DNA of 64,000 nt from PFJX01 sp964542455 (GTDB lineage Bacteria; Pseudomonadota; Gammaproteobacteria; Burkholderiales; Thiobacillaceae): NCBI GenBank assembly GCA_964542455.1, contig CAZIUC010000001.1, forward strand, positions 248,001 to 312,000, read 5' to 3'. Positions 34,857-43,986 of the stretch are shown one piece after another (the stretch's first letter is position 1; every line of letters begins with the position of its first letter). A program made the translations under genes and the position numbers. The notes beneath the pieces are model-generated. The model was not told the DNA's origin. It saw only the letters and a program-made list of their open reading frames with translations, and ran no database searches.

Positions 34857-36014
34857 TCACGATGTAAGGGTACGCGTCCGCTCGGCTACGGAGTCCCAAC
34901 TGAATTCATCAAGCGCGCGGGCCAGGCCCGTCTGGCCAAGCCGCGCGGCCAGTTCGCCATCGCGGAGTATGGAAGCCAGCGCGTCGACCAAGGCTGCCAG
35001 GTTGGTGCCGTCCACCCGGTATCCGGTCACCCCATCCAGCACCGCCGCCCCGGTGCCGCCGGCGTCACCGGCGATGACCGGTTTGCGGCACGCCGCCGCT
35101 TCCAGGAACACCATGCCGAAGCCTTCCGTGTCACCGTTGATTTCGCGGTTGGCCATGACGAAAACATCGCAGGCGTTGTACCAACGCGGCAGGTCTTCCG
35201 GGCTGACGTGGCCGAGGAGATGCAATCGTTCGGACACCCCCAGTTCTGCTGCCAGATCGGCCAGGTAGTCCCAGTCCTCGCCGATGCCGATGAGGGCGTA
35301 ATGGGTGTCGATGCCCTGTTTCACCAGATCCGGCAGCGTACGGATGGTCTGGTCGAAGCCCTTGCGCCGCACCAGGCGGCCCACCGAGAGTATCAACCTC
35401 TGCCCCGCTTGCAGGCCGATGGATTGCCTTAGGTCGTCGAATGGCAGGTTTGGGCGGAAACGTTCGGTATCGACACCCGGGTAGATCAGAGTGATGGTCT
35501 CGCGCCGCACGCCCAGCCGCACCATTTCCTCCAGGGTGTATTCGCTGTTGGCGATGTTGGCGTCGGCATGGCGGTAGACCCAAAGCATGGTGCGAAATTT
35601 GCGGCCACGCCCCCAGGTGGTGAGTTCTTCTCCGTGGCAGTAGACCACCAGCGGCTTGCGCAGGAGGCGCGCCATGATCCAGGCGACCAGTCCCTCCGGC
35701 AGGGAGCGCGCGCCATGCACCGCGTCAAAGCGATGGCGTAGCGCCAGGCGTAACGATTTCCCGAGCATCTTCAGGTACATGCCCAGCGATTCCGGTTTCA
35801 GCCACCAGACCCGCTTGAGTCCAACGCGATGAATGCTGTTGGGGTGGCTGTGGTCGATTTCACTGGCGCCCGGCACATCGGCGGTGACGATATGGACCCC
35901 TTTGCCGCCCATCCGGCGATAGACCGCGTCATACCAGATGGTGGTGCCGCCCTTGGTGGGCAGGAACAGTTCTGAAATAACCAGCAGTCGGGAGGGGGGC
36001 AGCATGGATTTCAC
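34857..36014 (-). CDS. Family 4 glycosyltransferase
   Basis: A 385-residue GT-B retaining glycosyltransferase. The N-terminal Rossmann part starts LLVISELFLPTKGGTTIWYDAVYRRM; the C-terminal GT4 domain has ILSVGRLVRRKGFDQTIRTLPDLV, RLHLLGHVSPEDLPRWYNACDVFVMANRE and the EGFGMVFLEAAACRKPVIAG motif with the conserved E(x7)E. GTG 36014 overlaps the stop of the upstream deacetylase-like gene (GTGA); ATG 36005 is an alternative start. With that gene it forms a short minus-strand unit convergent with the main glycan cluster. Likely donor is a GDP- or UDP-sugar, not identifiable. Confidence 0.9.
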   Translation of the reverse strand: MKSMLPPSRLLVISELFLPTKGGTTIWYDAVYRRMGGKGVHIVTADVPGASEIDHSHPNSIHRVGLKRVWWLKPESLGMYLKMLGKSLRLALRHRFDAVHGARSLPEGLVAWIMARLLRKPLVVYCHGEELTTWGRGRKFRTMLWVYRHADANIANSEYTLEEMVRLGVRRETITLIYPGVDTERFRPNLPFDDLRQSIGLQAGQRLILSVGRLVRRKGFDQTIRTLPDLVKQGIDTHYALIGIGEDWDYLADLAAELGVSERLHLLGHVSPEDLPRWYNACDVFVMANREINGDTEGFGMVFLEAAACRKPVIAGDAGGTGAAVLDGVTGYRVDGTNLAALVDALASILRDGELAARLGQTGLARALDEFSWDSVAERTRTLTS

Positions 36015-37198
36015 GGGTGAGGGTCGGATCGGGTAAACAGGTTGAACAGTGACAGGAGGCCGGTCAACCGCGCGGCCTTGCCGAAACGGGGCAGGTTGGC
36101 GGCGCGACGCAGCCAGATGGTAAACCGGCGCTGGCGGTCCTGCTCGATCCAGACTGGATCGTTTATATACAAGGCCTGTCCCAGTTCCGCGCAGGACATG
36201 AAACGCACGCCCGCGTGAGTGGTGAGCGCCTGCTGGTATAGGCTGTCGAGCGCGGTGAGCGACTTGGCGAGATCGCCTCCAGCCGCCGCCAGAAAATTGC
36301 TGCGATGGGTCTCCAGCAGGCAGGGACGCCCGAGAGCGGTCTTGCGTGCCAGGGCGGTGAGCGCCTTTTCCGGGGTATGCCCAAACAGGGGCTCGAAATA
36401 ATCATCGCGCACCAGATAGAGCAGATCTCCCGCGCCTCGCTCAGCGTTGCGCATTGTCCTGTCGACGCCGGCCGGGCGTCCCGCGCCATCACGGCAAGTA
36501 AAACGCCGGCCTGGTGTCACCAGCACGCGCACACCCGCCGCCGACCAGGCGGCTTCCACCTCGGCGGTCCAGATAAATGTGGGGGGCACCACCACTAGCG
36601 GTGGCACGCCCAGCAAGCGGGTATACACGGCAATCTCCGTCGCGACCGCCGCGCGGATATCCGCATCGGCCAGAGGCGGCGACGGCAGTTCGGACGCATC
36701 GGTCCAGCGGCTTTGCAAGGCTGAGGGGAGTTGTTCGGTCAAGCCGGGCGCCGCCAGCCAGGCCGCCACTTGTGGTTGAACCAGAGCGGCGCGGGCCAGG
36801 GCGGGGGGCCAGAAGTGCGTCATCCCGTGCAATTGCGGTGCCAGCACACCACGCGCAATGCCGGCATGCAATGCGGCGAGGATGGGTGCGAATTCAGGCG
36901 CGTCCAGTTGGCGCGGGTGGGCGGCGTCGTTCGGCTCGGGAAGCGCCAGGATCAGGGCCACAGTCATCACTGGCGAGCGTCCCTGGCTGTCCCGGTAACG
37001 CGCCAGGCAATCCGCGATGGCGGTGAACGCCTCCGCCTGCTCCAACGGGCCGGCGCCCCAGTCGTCACTCTCCACGATCAGAATAGGGTGGCGCATGACC
37101 GGCTCACGCCACAGAGCCAGCAACTGTCTGTTCCAGGCCAGCAGCAGGCCCACAACCAGCAGCAGCCAGGCAAGCAATGCAATGAATATCAAGGTCAT
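36011..37198 (-). CDS. Membrane-anchored polysaccharide-deacetylase-like protein
   Basis: A 395-residue protein with one N-terminal membrane anchor (residues 3–22, IFIALLAWLLLVVGLLLAW). The remainder resembles the deacetylase (NodB-like) barrel: ILIVESDDWGAGPLEQA supplies the acidic metal motif, and APQLHGMTHFWPPAL the His pair; LGRPCLLETHRSNFL is near the end. The CE4 motifs are divergent, so enzyme activity is uncertain. It is coupled to the downstream GT4 gene by a 4-bp overlap. Periplasmic orientation would let it act on polymer at or after export. Confidence 0.68.
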   Translation of the reverse strand: MTLIFIALLAWLLLVVGLLLAWNRQLLALWREPVMRHPILIVESDDWGAGPLEQAEAFTAIADCLARYRDSQGRSPVMTVALILALPEPNDAAHPRQLDAPEFAPILAALHAGIARGVLAPQLHGMTHFWPPALARAALVQPQVAAWLAAPGLTEQLPSALQSRWTDASELPSPPLADADIRAAVATEIAVYTRLLGVPPLVVVPPTFIWTAEVEAAWSAAGVRVLVTPGRRFTCRDGAGRPAGVDRTMRNAERGAGDLLYLVRDDYFEPLFGHTPEKALTALARKTALGRPCLLETHRSNFLAAAGGDLAKSLTALDSLYQQALTTHAGVRFMSCAELGQALYINDPVWIEQDRQRRFTIWLRRAANLPRFGKAARLTGLLSLFNLFTRSDPHP

Positions 37199-37331
37199 GT
37201 CACCATCCCGTGAGTGCGCCGGAGTTTAGCAGTCTGTTGTCGCACCCAAGGGAGGGGCCGGGGCGCATGTACAATCCGGGCCGTTCCACATGGCCGCGTA
37301 AGCTGTGTCGTTTCAGAAAGAGTGAAAACCC

Positions 37332-38264
37332 GTGCCCACCTTATCTATCGTCGTTCCTGTCTATCGCGCGGAAGGGAGTTTGCGCGAGTTGCATCGCCGT
37401 CTGGTCGCCACGCTGGAACCAGAGGGAATCGAGTTCGAGATCTTGTTCATCGAGGATTGCGGTGGCGACCGCTCCTGGGACTTGATTCAGGAACTTTCCG
37501 ATCAGGACAGCCGCGTGCGCGGCCTGCGCATGTCGCGTAATTACGGCCAGCACAGCGCGCTGTTGTGCGGCATTCGCGCGGCAAACAACGAAGTCGTGGT
37601 CACGCTGGACGACGATCTGCAGAATCCGCCGGAAGAAATCCCCAGGTTGCTGGCCAAGCTCGCCGAAGGCCATGACATGGTCTACGGGACGCCGGAACGT
37701 GAGCAACATGGCCTGTTGCGCGACCTGGCCTCGCGCACCACCAAATATGCCTTGCAGGGGGCAATGGGCGCCGAGACCGCGCGCAATGTCAGCGCCTTCC
37801 GTGCTTTTCGCACCGAGTTGCGGCAGGCGTTCAGCGACTACCGCAGTCCTTCGGTCAACCTGGATGTGTTACTGACCTGGGGCACCACCCGGTTTTCTTC
37901 AGTGACGGTGCGGCACGCCGCCCGCCAGATGGGTGAATCGGGCTATTCCGTGCGCAAGCTGATCACCCATGCCGTCAACATGATGACCGGGTTTTCCACG
38001 CTGCCGCTCCAGTTGGCCAGCGTCATGGGCTTTGTCTTCTCCCTGTTGGGTTTTCTCGTGTTGGCCTATGTACTGGTGGGCTACCTGATGGATGGCAGCA
38101 GAGTGCCAGGATTCCCGTTTCTGGCGTCCATCATCGCCATTTTCTCCGGGGCACAGTTGTTCGCGCTAGGCATCATCGGCGAGTACCTGGCGCGCATGCA
38201 TTTCCGTAGCATGGATCGGCCACCTTATCTGGTTCGCGAGCAGGTAGGCCAACGTGAAGTTTGA
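37332..38264 (+). CDS. Polyprenyl-phosphate glycosyltransferase (GtrB/ArnC-like)
   Basis: A 310-residue DPM1-type GT2 enzyme that transfers a sugar from a nucleotide donor to undecaprenyl phosphate. The N-terminal catalytic domain starts LSIVVPVYRAEGSLRELHRRL and has VVTLDDDLQNPPEEIPRLL with the DXD motif. Two C-terminal membrane helices (about 228–250 and 262–288) ending in FALGIIGEYLARMHFRSMDRPPYLVRE match the GtrB/ArnC layout. It starts with GTG. The next gene (WecD-like) overlaps by 11 bp and a GtrA flippase gene follows, so this forms a lipid-linked sugar module. Confidence 0.9.
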   Translation: MPTLSIVVPVYRAEGSLRELHRRLVATLEPEGIEFEILFIEDCGGDRSWDLIQELSDQDSRVRGLRMSRNYGQHSALLCGIRAANNEVVVTLDDDLQNPPEEIPRLLAKLAEGHDMVYGTPEREQHGLLRDLASRTTKYALQGAMGAETARNVSAFRAFRTELRQAFSDYRSPSVNLDVLLTWGTTRFSSVTVRHAARQMGESGYSVRKLITHAVNMMTGFSTLPLQLASVMGFVFSLLGFLVLAYVLVGYLMDGSRVPGFPFLASIIAIFSGAQLFALGIIGEYLARMHFRSMDRPPYLVREQVGQREV

Positions 38265-39036
38265 TTACCGGCCACACCGACTGGAAACCGGCGCGCTCTC
38301 CCTCGCCTATTTTCACGTTCCCTGGGATAGCGACATTTTCGGCTTCCCCGTTGCCCAGATTGCGGAAATTCAGGTGTCGCATCCGGGACGAGCTCTGATT
38401 GACCTGGCGCCGTTCCAGGCATGGCTGGAACAGGAAACCATTTATCTGGCCAGTTGCCGCCTGGCTCACGGCCGGTTGCGCGAATCCATGTTGTTGGAAC
38501 AGGTCGGATTTCGTTTTGTGGAAATGGTGTTGCATCCATATCTGGCCGATCTCCAGGGTTTTTCCTGCGAGCCCCAGGGGCTGGACGTGGCCTTGGCGGA
38601 TAGCGCTGATCTGCCCGCGATCGAAGCGATCGCCTCAACCGCCTTCGGATACGAGCGGTTTCATGCCGACCCGCGCCTGGATCGCGGGTTGGCCGACCAG
38701 CGTTACCTGGTCTGGGTGCGCAATAGCCATGTCCACCCTACCCAGCGCCTGTACAAGATTTGTGATGGCCCTGATCTGGTCGCTTTTTTCGTGACCGAGA
38801 ATCAGCCCGATGGTCGCTGCTACTGGCACCTCACGGCCATTGCGCCTGACTTCCAGGGGCGCGGTTATGGCAAGCGGGTCTGGCGCGAGATGCTGCATTT
38901 TCACCAGCGGGAAGGCATGTTGCGTATCGCTACCACCATCGCCGCTGGCAATGTTCCGGTGCTCAATCTCTATGCCCGCCTGGGTTTTCGCTTCCAGCCA
39001 CCCGAGATCACCCTGCATTGGTTGCGCGATGCCTGA
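38254..39036 (+). CDS. WecD-like GNAT acetyltransferase
   Basis: A 260-residue GNAT enzyme with the two-part organisation of WecD (dTDP-4-amino-4,6-dideoxygalactose N-acetyltransferase): an N-terminal domain with FHVPWDSDIFGFPVAQI and a C-terminal GNAT domain in which LTAIAPDFQGRGYGKRVWREML is the acetyl-CoA-binding motif A (Q/RxxGxG/A) and NVPVLNLYARLGFRF is motif B. It overlaps the GtrB-like gene by 11 bp and the GtrA-like gene by 8 bp. The WecE-like aminotransferase four genes downstream would supply the amino sugar substrate. I infer dTDP-Fuc4NAc as product. Confidence 0.78.
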   Translation: MKFDYRPHRLETGALSLAYFHVPWDSDIFGFPVAQIAEIQVSHPGRALIDLAPFQAWLEQETIYLASCRLAHGRLRESMLLEQVGFRFVEMVLHPYLADLQGFSCEPQGLDVALADSADLPAIEAIASTAFGYERFHADPRLDRGLADQRYLVWVRNSHVHPTQRLYKICDGPDLVAFFVTENQPDGRCYWHLTAIAPDFQGRGYGKRVWREMLHFHQREGMLRIATTIAAGNVPVLNLYARLGFRFQPPEITLHWLRDA

Positions 39037-39445
39037 TTTCACCGGCATCCATCTGCAAGCAGTGCGCTTCGCCGTGGTGGGCCTGGCCTCCAACGCGGTG
39101 CTGTATCTGGCTTATCTGGCCCTGACCAGCGTCGGTATCGGCCCCAAGGTCGCCATGAGCCTGGTCTATGCGGCGGGGGTGGCGCAAACCTTTATATTCA
39201 ACAAACGCTGGACGTTCTCGCACCAGGGCAATACAGGCGTTTCCATGGTGCGTTACCTGATCAGCTATGCACTGGGTTATCTGCTTAACCTGGGGATACT
39301 TCATTTCTTTGTGGACGTCATTGGATGGCCTCACCAGGCGGTTCAGGGTGGGGCCATAGTGGGTGTTGCCGCGCTTCTTTTTTTCCTCCAGCGTTACTGG
39401 GTTTTTCATGGGGGCGATGTGCTTCCCCTGTCCAAATCGGTGTAA
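39029..39445 (+). CDS. GtrA-like membrane protein
   Basis: A 138-residue protein with four predicted membrane helices, the GtrA/DPMS family thought to flip undecaprenyl-phosphate-linked sugars across the inner membrane. LQAVRFAVVGLASNAVLYLAYLALT is the typical first helix, FIFNKRWTFSH the conserved loop after helix 2, and FFLQRYWVFHG the C-terminal signature. It overlaps the preceding WecD-like gene by 8 bp. Its neighbours make (WecE, WecD), lipid-link (GtrB-like) and probably transfer (GT-C protein) the sugar. Confidence 0.88.
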   Translation: MPDFTGIHLQAVRFAVVGLASNAVLYLAYLALTSVGIGPKVAMSLVYAAGVAQTFIFNKRWTFSHQGNTGVSMVRYLISYALGYLLNLGILHFFVDVIGWPHQAVQGGAIVGVAALLFFLQRYWVFHGGDVLPLSKSV

Positions 39446-39453
39446 GGAAAGCC

Positions 39454-40329
39454 ATGAAAATTTGCCCCGCCTGCGCTACTCGCTTCGATAGCGATGCGTG
39501 GATATGTCCCGTCTGTGGCCATCTGCCAGCCAATATTGATGGATACCCCGCGCTGGCGCCGGAACTGGCGCATGCGGGAGGAGGATTCCATCCGGAGTAC
39601 TACTCGGAACTTGCTGTCCTGGAGGCGGGAAATTTCTGGTTCCGGGCGCGCAACAGTCTGATCACCGAGTTGCTACGACGGCATTTTCCAGCTATCGACT
39701 CCTTTCTTGAGATTGGGTGTGGCACCGGTTTTGTCCTGTCCGGGGTGGCCGCGGCTTGCCCGTCAGCCAAACTCACTGGCACAGAGATATTCAGTGCCGG
39801 CCTCGGCTATGCGGCACGGCGCGTGCCTGGGGCCGAATTCCTTCAAGTGGATGCGCGGCACATCCCGTTCGAGAACCAGTTCGGACTGATCGGCGCCTTC
39901 GATGTCCTGGAACACATCCCGGAAGACGAGGCTGTACTCGTCCAGATGTACCAAGCACTCAAGCCAGGGGGCGGCTTGATGATCACCGTGCCGCAACATG
40001 CATGGCTATGGAGCAAACAGGATGAAATGGCCTGCCATGTACGGCGTTACAGCGCGGACGAACTGCGTCGCAAGGTCACGGAGGCCGGGTTCACGGTTCA
40101 GGACATGCGATCCTTCGTCTCGCTCCTGCTACCGCTGATGTGGCTCTCGCGTATTGCCGGCGGCCTGGCTGGTGATGGGCATCAGGACGCATTAGCGGAG
40201 CTGAGAATGCCTCCCTTGCTCAACCGCCTGCTGGGTGGCGTAATGACTCTGGAGCGTTTCCTGATGCAACTCGGGGTGCGTTTTATGGCGGGGGGGTCTT
40301 TGCTCCTTATCGCGAAGAAGGGCGATTGA
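39454..40329 (+). CDS. Methyltransferase with N-terminal zinc ribbon
   Basis: A 291-residue class I SAM methyltransferase. Residues 1–22 form a CPAC…CPVC zinc ribbon. The SAM site is FLEIGCGTGFVLSGVAAACP (about residues 84–103), with VDARHIPFENQFGLIGAFDVLEHIPEDEAVL and LKPGGGLMITVPQH, typical of the Methyltransf_11/UbiE-like group. An AGGAAAG ribosome binding site precedes ATG 39454. It lies in the lipid-sugar module, so a glycan or sugar-lipid acceptor is plausible. The C-terminal part (after 220) is hydrophobic and may contact the membrane. Confidence 0.85.
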   Translation: MKICPACATRFDSDAWICPVCGHLPANIDGYPALAPELAHAGGGFHPEYYSELAVLEAGNFWFRARNSLITELLRRHFPAIDSFLEIGCGTGFVLSGVAAACPSAKLTGTEIFSAGLGYAARRVPGAEFLQVDARHIPFENQFGLIGAFDVLEHIPEDEAVLVQMYQALKPGGGLMITVPQHAWLWSKQDEMACHVRRYSADELRRKVTEAGFTVQDMRSFVSLLLPLMWLSRIAGGLAGDGHQDALAELRMPPLLNRLLGGVMTLERFLMQLGVRFMAGGSLLLIAKKGD

Positions 40330-40388
40330 TTCGGCACGAGCCATTCATGAAACGGCATATCTGACGCTCCCATGTCACGAGGTCTTGC

Positions 40389-42056
40389 ATGAGTTTCCGG
40401 CCGATCCGAACGCCCAGCAGCCTGGGATTATTTCTGCTGACGCTGATATTGATCGCGGTAGCGTTCACTACCGCCTGGCGCCCAATGCAAAGCGTGCACT
40501 GGGATGCGCCTATTTATCTTTATCAAGCAAAGCGCTTTGCGGACACCCCTCTTGTCGCCAGTTATATAAGTCATGCGGCTGCTATCGCCAGCCAGATACA
40601 ATCCGGTCAATTGACTGAAGGGGAGGGGTATTCCGAGTCTTACTGGCGCTTTACTCGATTGGGCCATATTGCGCTGCTTGGCGGCATCATCAAAATATTC
40701 GGCAGTAATGAGACAGGTATCTTGGCGGCCAGTCTGGTCTATGCGCTGATTCTGGGAATGGGGGTGCTGTGGGCGGTTATTGGGGGGCGTGCACTGTGCC
40801 GCCTTTACCAACCTGAAGGGCCGCTCGGGAAAAACCTCCCTCAGTTTGTATTGCTTGCCGGCTTCATTTATGTTTTTTCTGGAAGCTATATTTACATGGC
40901 CGGCAATCTGGTGGCGGAGGTTCCCGCGCTGCTTGGAGTCTCCCTGGGATTCTGGTTGTTGGTTCAGGCGATACAATCAAATAACCGGTTTATGGCGGTT
41001 GCCAGTGGCCTGCTTGCCTATCTTACTTTTGCCGTAATGATGGAAGCAGTCTGGTTCTTTGTCTCTCTTTATCTTGCCCTCTGGCTGGCTCCTCCAGCCG
41101 AAAAAGGCAGAGGGCCTGTGACAATTCTTCTGTTTTGGGCCGCTCTCTTTGCCATTATTGGCTATGCCCTCCATGTCTGGCTCTTTGGCAGTCTTGCAAC
41201 GCCAAAGACCGCTATTGGATTCCAGCAACAGGTCGCCGCGGCCCTGCCCGGTAGTAATACAGACAGGATGACGCCCTTTGTCGCGACGGGGCTGCTTTGG
41301 ATGGGCATTCCTCTTGCCATACTAGCCGGGTGGCGTACACCGCTGACGCGATTCGCCTGGATCTGGCTATTTTTATGTCTGCTGCCTTTGCTTTTTAAAT
41401 ATTTTGGAGGACAAGTCCAAACGCGCATGTTCGTATTGCTGATCTTGCCCCTTATGCTTCTTGTCGCATTGGGGTTCACCACACTGACTCGGATACACCT
41501 GGTAACGAAAAATAGACGCCTGTTTCAGGCCGGGTTGGTGGCCATTGTGCTAGGCAGCTTCAGTATTGCCCACCCGACGATTTATGCTCAGCTACGCCAA
41601 TTGCCTGGGGCTTGGCGACTGCAATATGTCAGGATGTTCTTGTGGCCACCCGCTTACGAAGTGGTTTTCTTTCCGCTAAAAGATCTACGCCAGATAGCCG
41701 ACTGGTTACACATCCAGAATAAGCCGCTTTATTTGCTTGCGGCACCGGGAATAAAGCAAGAAAACCTGAATATAATCAGATTCCTTGGCCCGGCGTACCC
41801 ACCTTCGGCCGATTTGGCGACACAACCCGACCCAACCAACCTCCTGCCCTGTGGGGCTGATTATTCCTCGCCCTATGAGCCTGTCGTGTACCGGGGTGGA
41901 TCACCCACTGTTTGTTGCTCTGCTCATCACATGAATCAAGTATTCATGCTGAGTTCCGCCACGCCGGCGACTTCCTATTCCGCGCCCACGCCACTAAAAA
42001 CTGCGTTATTTACGGTTTCCCAGGCATGTGCGACGAATCAGCCACCGACCCATTGA
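40389..42056 (+). CDS. Multi-pass membrane protein, probable GT-C glycosyltransferase
   Basis: A 555-residue integral membrane protein with roughly ten hydrophobic segments up to about residue 400 and a periplasmic C-terminal tail. After the first helix the loop reads WDAPIYLYQAKRFAD, similar to the acidic first-loop motif of GT39/GT83-type GT-C enzymes that use lipid-phosphate sugars. No family is certain. Its position directly after GtrB-, WecD- and GtrA-like genes and before wecE fits a transferase that moves the flipped sugar to the polymer or to protein. Slightly AT-richer than flanks. The C-terminal 90 residues are Cys- and Pro-containing and unmatched. Confidence 0.65.
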   Translation: MSFRPIRTPSSLGLFLLTLILIAVAFTTAWRPMQSVHWDAPIYLYQAKRFADTPLVASYISHAAAIASQIQSGQLTEGEGYSESYWRFTRLGHIALLGGIIKIFGSNETGILAASLVYALILGMGVLWAVIGGRALCRLYQPEGPLGKNLPQFVLLAGFIYVFSGSYIYMAGNLVAEVPALLGVSLGFWLLVQAIQSNNRFMAVASGLLAYLTFAVMMEAVWFFVSLYLALWLAPPAEKGRGPVTILLFWAALFAIIGYALHVWLFGSLATPKTAIGFQQQVAAALPGSNTDRMTPFVATGLLWMGIPLAILAGWRTPLTRFAWIWLFLCLLPLLFKYFGGQVQTRMFVLLILPLMLLVALGFTTLTRIHLVTKNRRLFQAGLVAIVLGSFSIAHPTIYAQLRQLPGAWRLQYVRMFLWPPAYEVVFFPLKDLRQIADWLHIQNKPLYLLAAPGIKQENLNIIRFLGPAYPPSADLATQPDPTNLLPCGADYSSPYEPVVYRGGSPTVCCSAHHMNQVFMLSSATPATSYSAPTPLKTALFTVSQACATNQPPTH

Positions 42057-42066
42057 GTAATCTGCC

Positions 42067-43194
42067 ATGACCATCCCCTTCAACAAGCCTTTCATGACCG
42101 GCAAGGAACTCGGGTACATCGCCCAGGCACACCACAATGGCTGGTTGGCGGGCGATGGCAAATTCACCAGGAAATGCAATGCTTGGCTGGAGGCTCGTAT
42201 CGGCGCGCGGCGCGCGCTGTTGACGAATTCCTGCACGGCGGCGCTGGAAATGGCGGCGATCCTGGCCGATTTGCGGCCCGGCGACGAAGTGATCATGCCG
42301 TCCTACACTTTCGTCTCGACCGCCAACGCTTTCGTCCTGCGCGGTGCCGTTCCGGTGTTCGTGGACATCCGCCCGGATACCCTGAACATCGACGAAACCC
42401 TGATCGAAGCCGCCATCACCGAGAAGACCCGCGCCATCGTGCCGGTGCATTACGCCGGCGTGGGCTGCGAGATGGACGCCATCATGGACATCGCCACGCG
42501 GCACAAACTGCTGGTCATCGAGGATGCCGCGCAAGGCATCATGTCCAACTACAAGGGGCGCCCTCTGGGCAGTATCGGCCACCTTGCCGCGCTCTCCTTC
42601 CACGAGACCAAGAACATCATTTCCGGCGAGGGCGGCGCCCTCCTGGTGAACGACCCGGAACTGGCCGAACGTGCCGAGATCATCCGCGAGAAAGGTACCA
42701 ACCGCAGCCAGTTCTTCCGTGGCCAGGTGGACAAGTACACCTGGGTGGACATCGGTTCCTCCTTTTTACCCAGCGAACTCATCGCCGCCTTCCTCTGGGC
42801 GCAGATTGAGGAGGCGGATGCCATAACCCAGCGCCGGCTGAATATCTGGAGGATCTACCATGACGCTTTTGCTGACTTGGAGCGGCGTGGCAAGGTGGTT
42901 CGCCCGCAAATTCCGGCACATTGCGTGCATAACGCGCATATGTACCAGTTACTGCTTCCCTCGTTGGAAAAGCGTAGCGCTTTCATCGAGGCCTTGAAGG
43001 CTCAGGGTATCAGCAGCGTGTTCCACTACGTCCCTCTGCACACGGCACCCGCGGGCCGGCGGTACGGCCGCGCGGTCGGCGACATGCGGCATACCCTGGA
43101 ACTTTCCGAGCGCCTGGTACGCTTGCCGCTCTGGCTGGGGCTGGAAGAACATCTGGAAGAAGCCATCCAGCGCGTCATCGTCGCAGCAGAGTGA
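42067..43194 (+). CDS. wecE: dTDP-4-amino-4,6-dideoxygalactose transaminase (WecE-like)
   Basis: PLP-dependent sugar aminotransferase of the DegT/DnrJ/EryC1/StrS family, 375 residues. The start MTIPFNKPFMTGKELGYI closely resembles WecE (RffA) of enterobacterial common antigen synthesis. The PLP lysine is in SFHETKNIISGEGGAL, with EDAAQGIMSNYKGRPLG upstream and TNRSQFFRGQVDKYTWVDIGSSFLPSEL as the WecE-type block. It converts dTDP-4-keto-6-deoxy-glucose to dTDP-Fuc4N. The acetylating partner is probably the WecD-like protein at 38254. RmlA/RmlB are not in the window. Follows the GT-C gene by 10 bp. Confidence 0.9.
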   Translation: MTIPFNKPFMTGKELGYIAQAHHNGWLAGDGKFTRKCNAWLEARIGARRALLTNSCTAALEMAAILADLRPGDEVIMPSYTFVSTANAFVLRGAVPVFVDIRPDTLNIDETLIEAAITEKTRAIVPVHYAGVGCEMDAIMDIATRHKLLVIEDAAQGIMSNYKGRPLGSIGHLAALSFHETKNIISGEGGALLVNDPELAERAEIIREKGTNRSQFFRGQVDKYTWVDIGSSFLPSELIAAFLWAQIEEADAITQRRLNIWRIYHDAFADLERRGKVVRPQIPAHCVHNAHMYQLLLPSLEKRSAFIEALKAQGISSVFHYVPLHTAPAGRRYGRAVGDMRHTLELSERLVRLPLWLGLEEHLEEAIQRVIVAAE

Positions 43195-43215
43195 CCCCGT
43201 TTTCCAATAGACAAC

Positions 43216-43986
43216 ATGAAAATCGCCACCTGGAACGTCAACTCCCTGAAAGTCCGCCTGCCGCACCTGCTCGACTGGCTGGCCACGACCCAGACCGATG
43301 TGGTCTGCCTGCAGGAAACCAAAACGGAAGACGTGAAGTTCCCTCGCGAGGAAATCGAGGCCGCCGGTTACCAGGTCGCCTACGCCGGGCAGAAGACTTA
43401 CAACGGGGTCGCCATCGTCAGCCGCGCGCCGCTGGCCGACATCCAGGCCGACATTCCCGGTTTCGCGGATGAACAGAAGCGGGTGCTGGCGGCCACGGTA
43501 GATGGCATTCGTGTGGTCTGCGTCTACATTCCCAACGGCCAGAGCCTGGATTCCGACAAATATCTCTACAAACTGCGTTGGCTGAATGCGTTGAACGCCT
43601 GGCTCAAGGACGAGCTGGCCCGTTACCCGAGTCTGGCTTTGCTGGGCGACTACAACATCGCGCCGGAAGACCGCGACGTGCACGACCCGGCAGCCTGGGA
43701 GGGCAATGTGCTGGTATCAGAACCGGAGCGCGAGCAATTCCGGGCGCTGCTGGGCCTCGGTCTGGTGGATGCCTTTCGCCTGTTCGAGCAGCCGGAAAGG
43801 AGTTTCTCCTGGTGGGATTACCGCGCCGCCGGCTTCCGGCGCAACCTGGGCCTGCGCATCGACCACATCCTGTTATCGCAGGCACTGGCCACGCGCTGCT
43901 CGGCGGTGGAGATCGATAAAGCACCGCGCAAGCTGGAACGTCCATCGGACCACACACCGGTGGTGGCGACCCTCGCCAGGCCCTGA
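43216..43986 (+). CDS. xthA: Exodeoxyribonuclease III
   Basis: Class II AP endonuclease and 3'–5' exonuclease for base-excision repair (256 residues). Seen: MKIATWNVNSLKVRLPHLLDWL, the metal-binding Glu in CLQETKTED, YNGVAIVSR, the LLGDYNIAPEDRDVHDP catalytic region, SWWDYRAAGFRRNLGLRIDHILLS, and the terminal SDHTPVVA with the catalytic His. Length and motifs match the XthA/Neisserial-type group. It is 21 bp after wecE, which marks the end of the glycan cluster. Confidence 0.96.
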   Translation: MKIATWNVNSLKVRLPHLLDWLATTQTDVVCLQETKTEDVKFPREEIEAAGYQVAYAGQKTYNGVAIVSRAPLADIQADIPGFADEQKRVLAATVDGIRVVCVYIPNGQSLDSDKYLYKLRWLNALNAWLKDELARYPSLALLGDYNIAPEDRDVHDPAAWEGNVLVSEPEREQFRALLGLGLVDAFRLFEQPERSFSWWDYRAAGFRRNLGLRIDHILLSQALATRCSAVEIDKAPRKLERPSDHTPVVATLARP

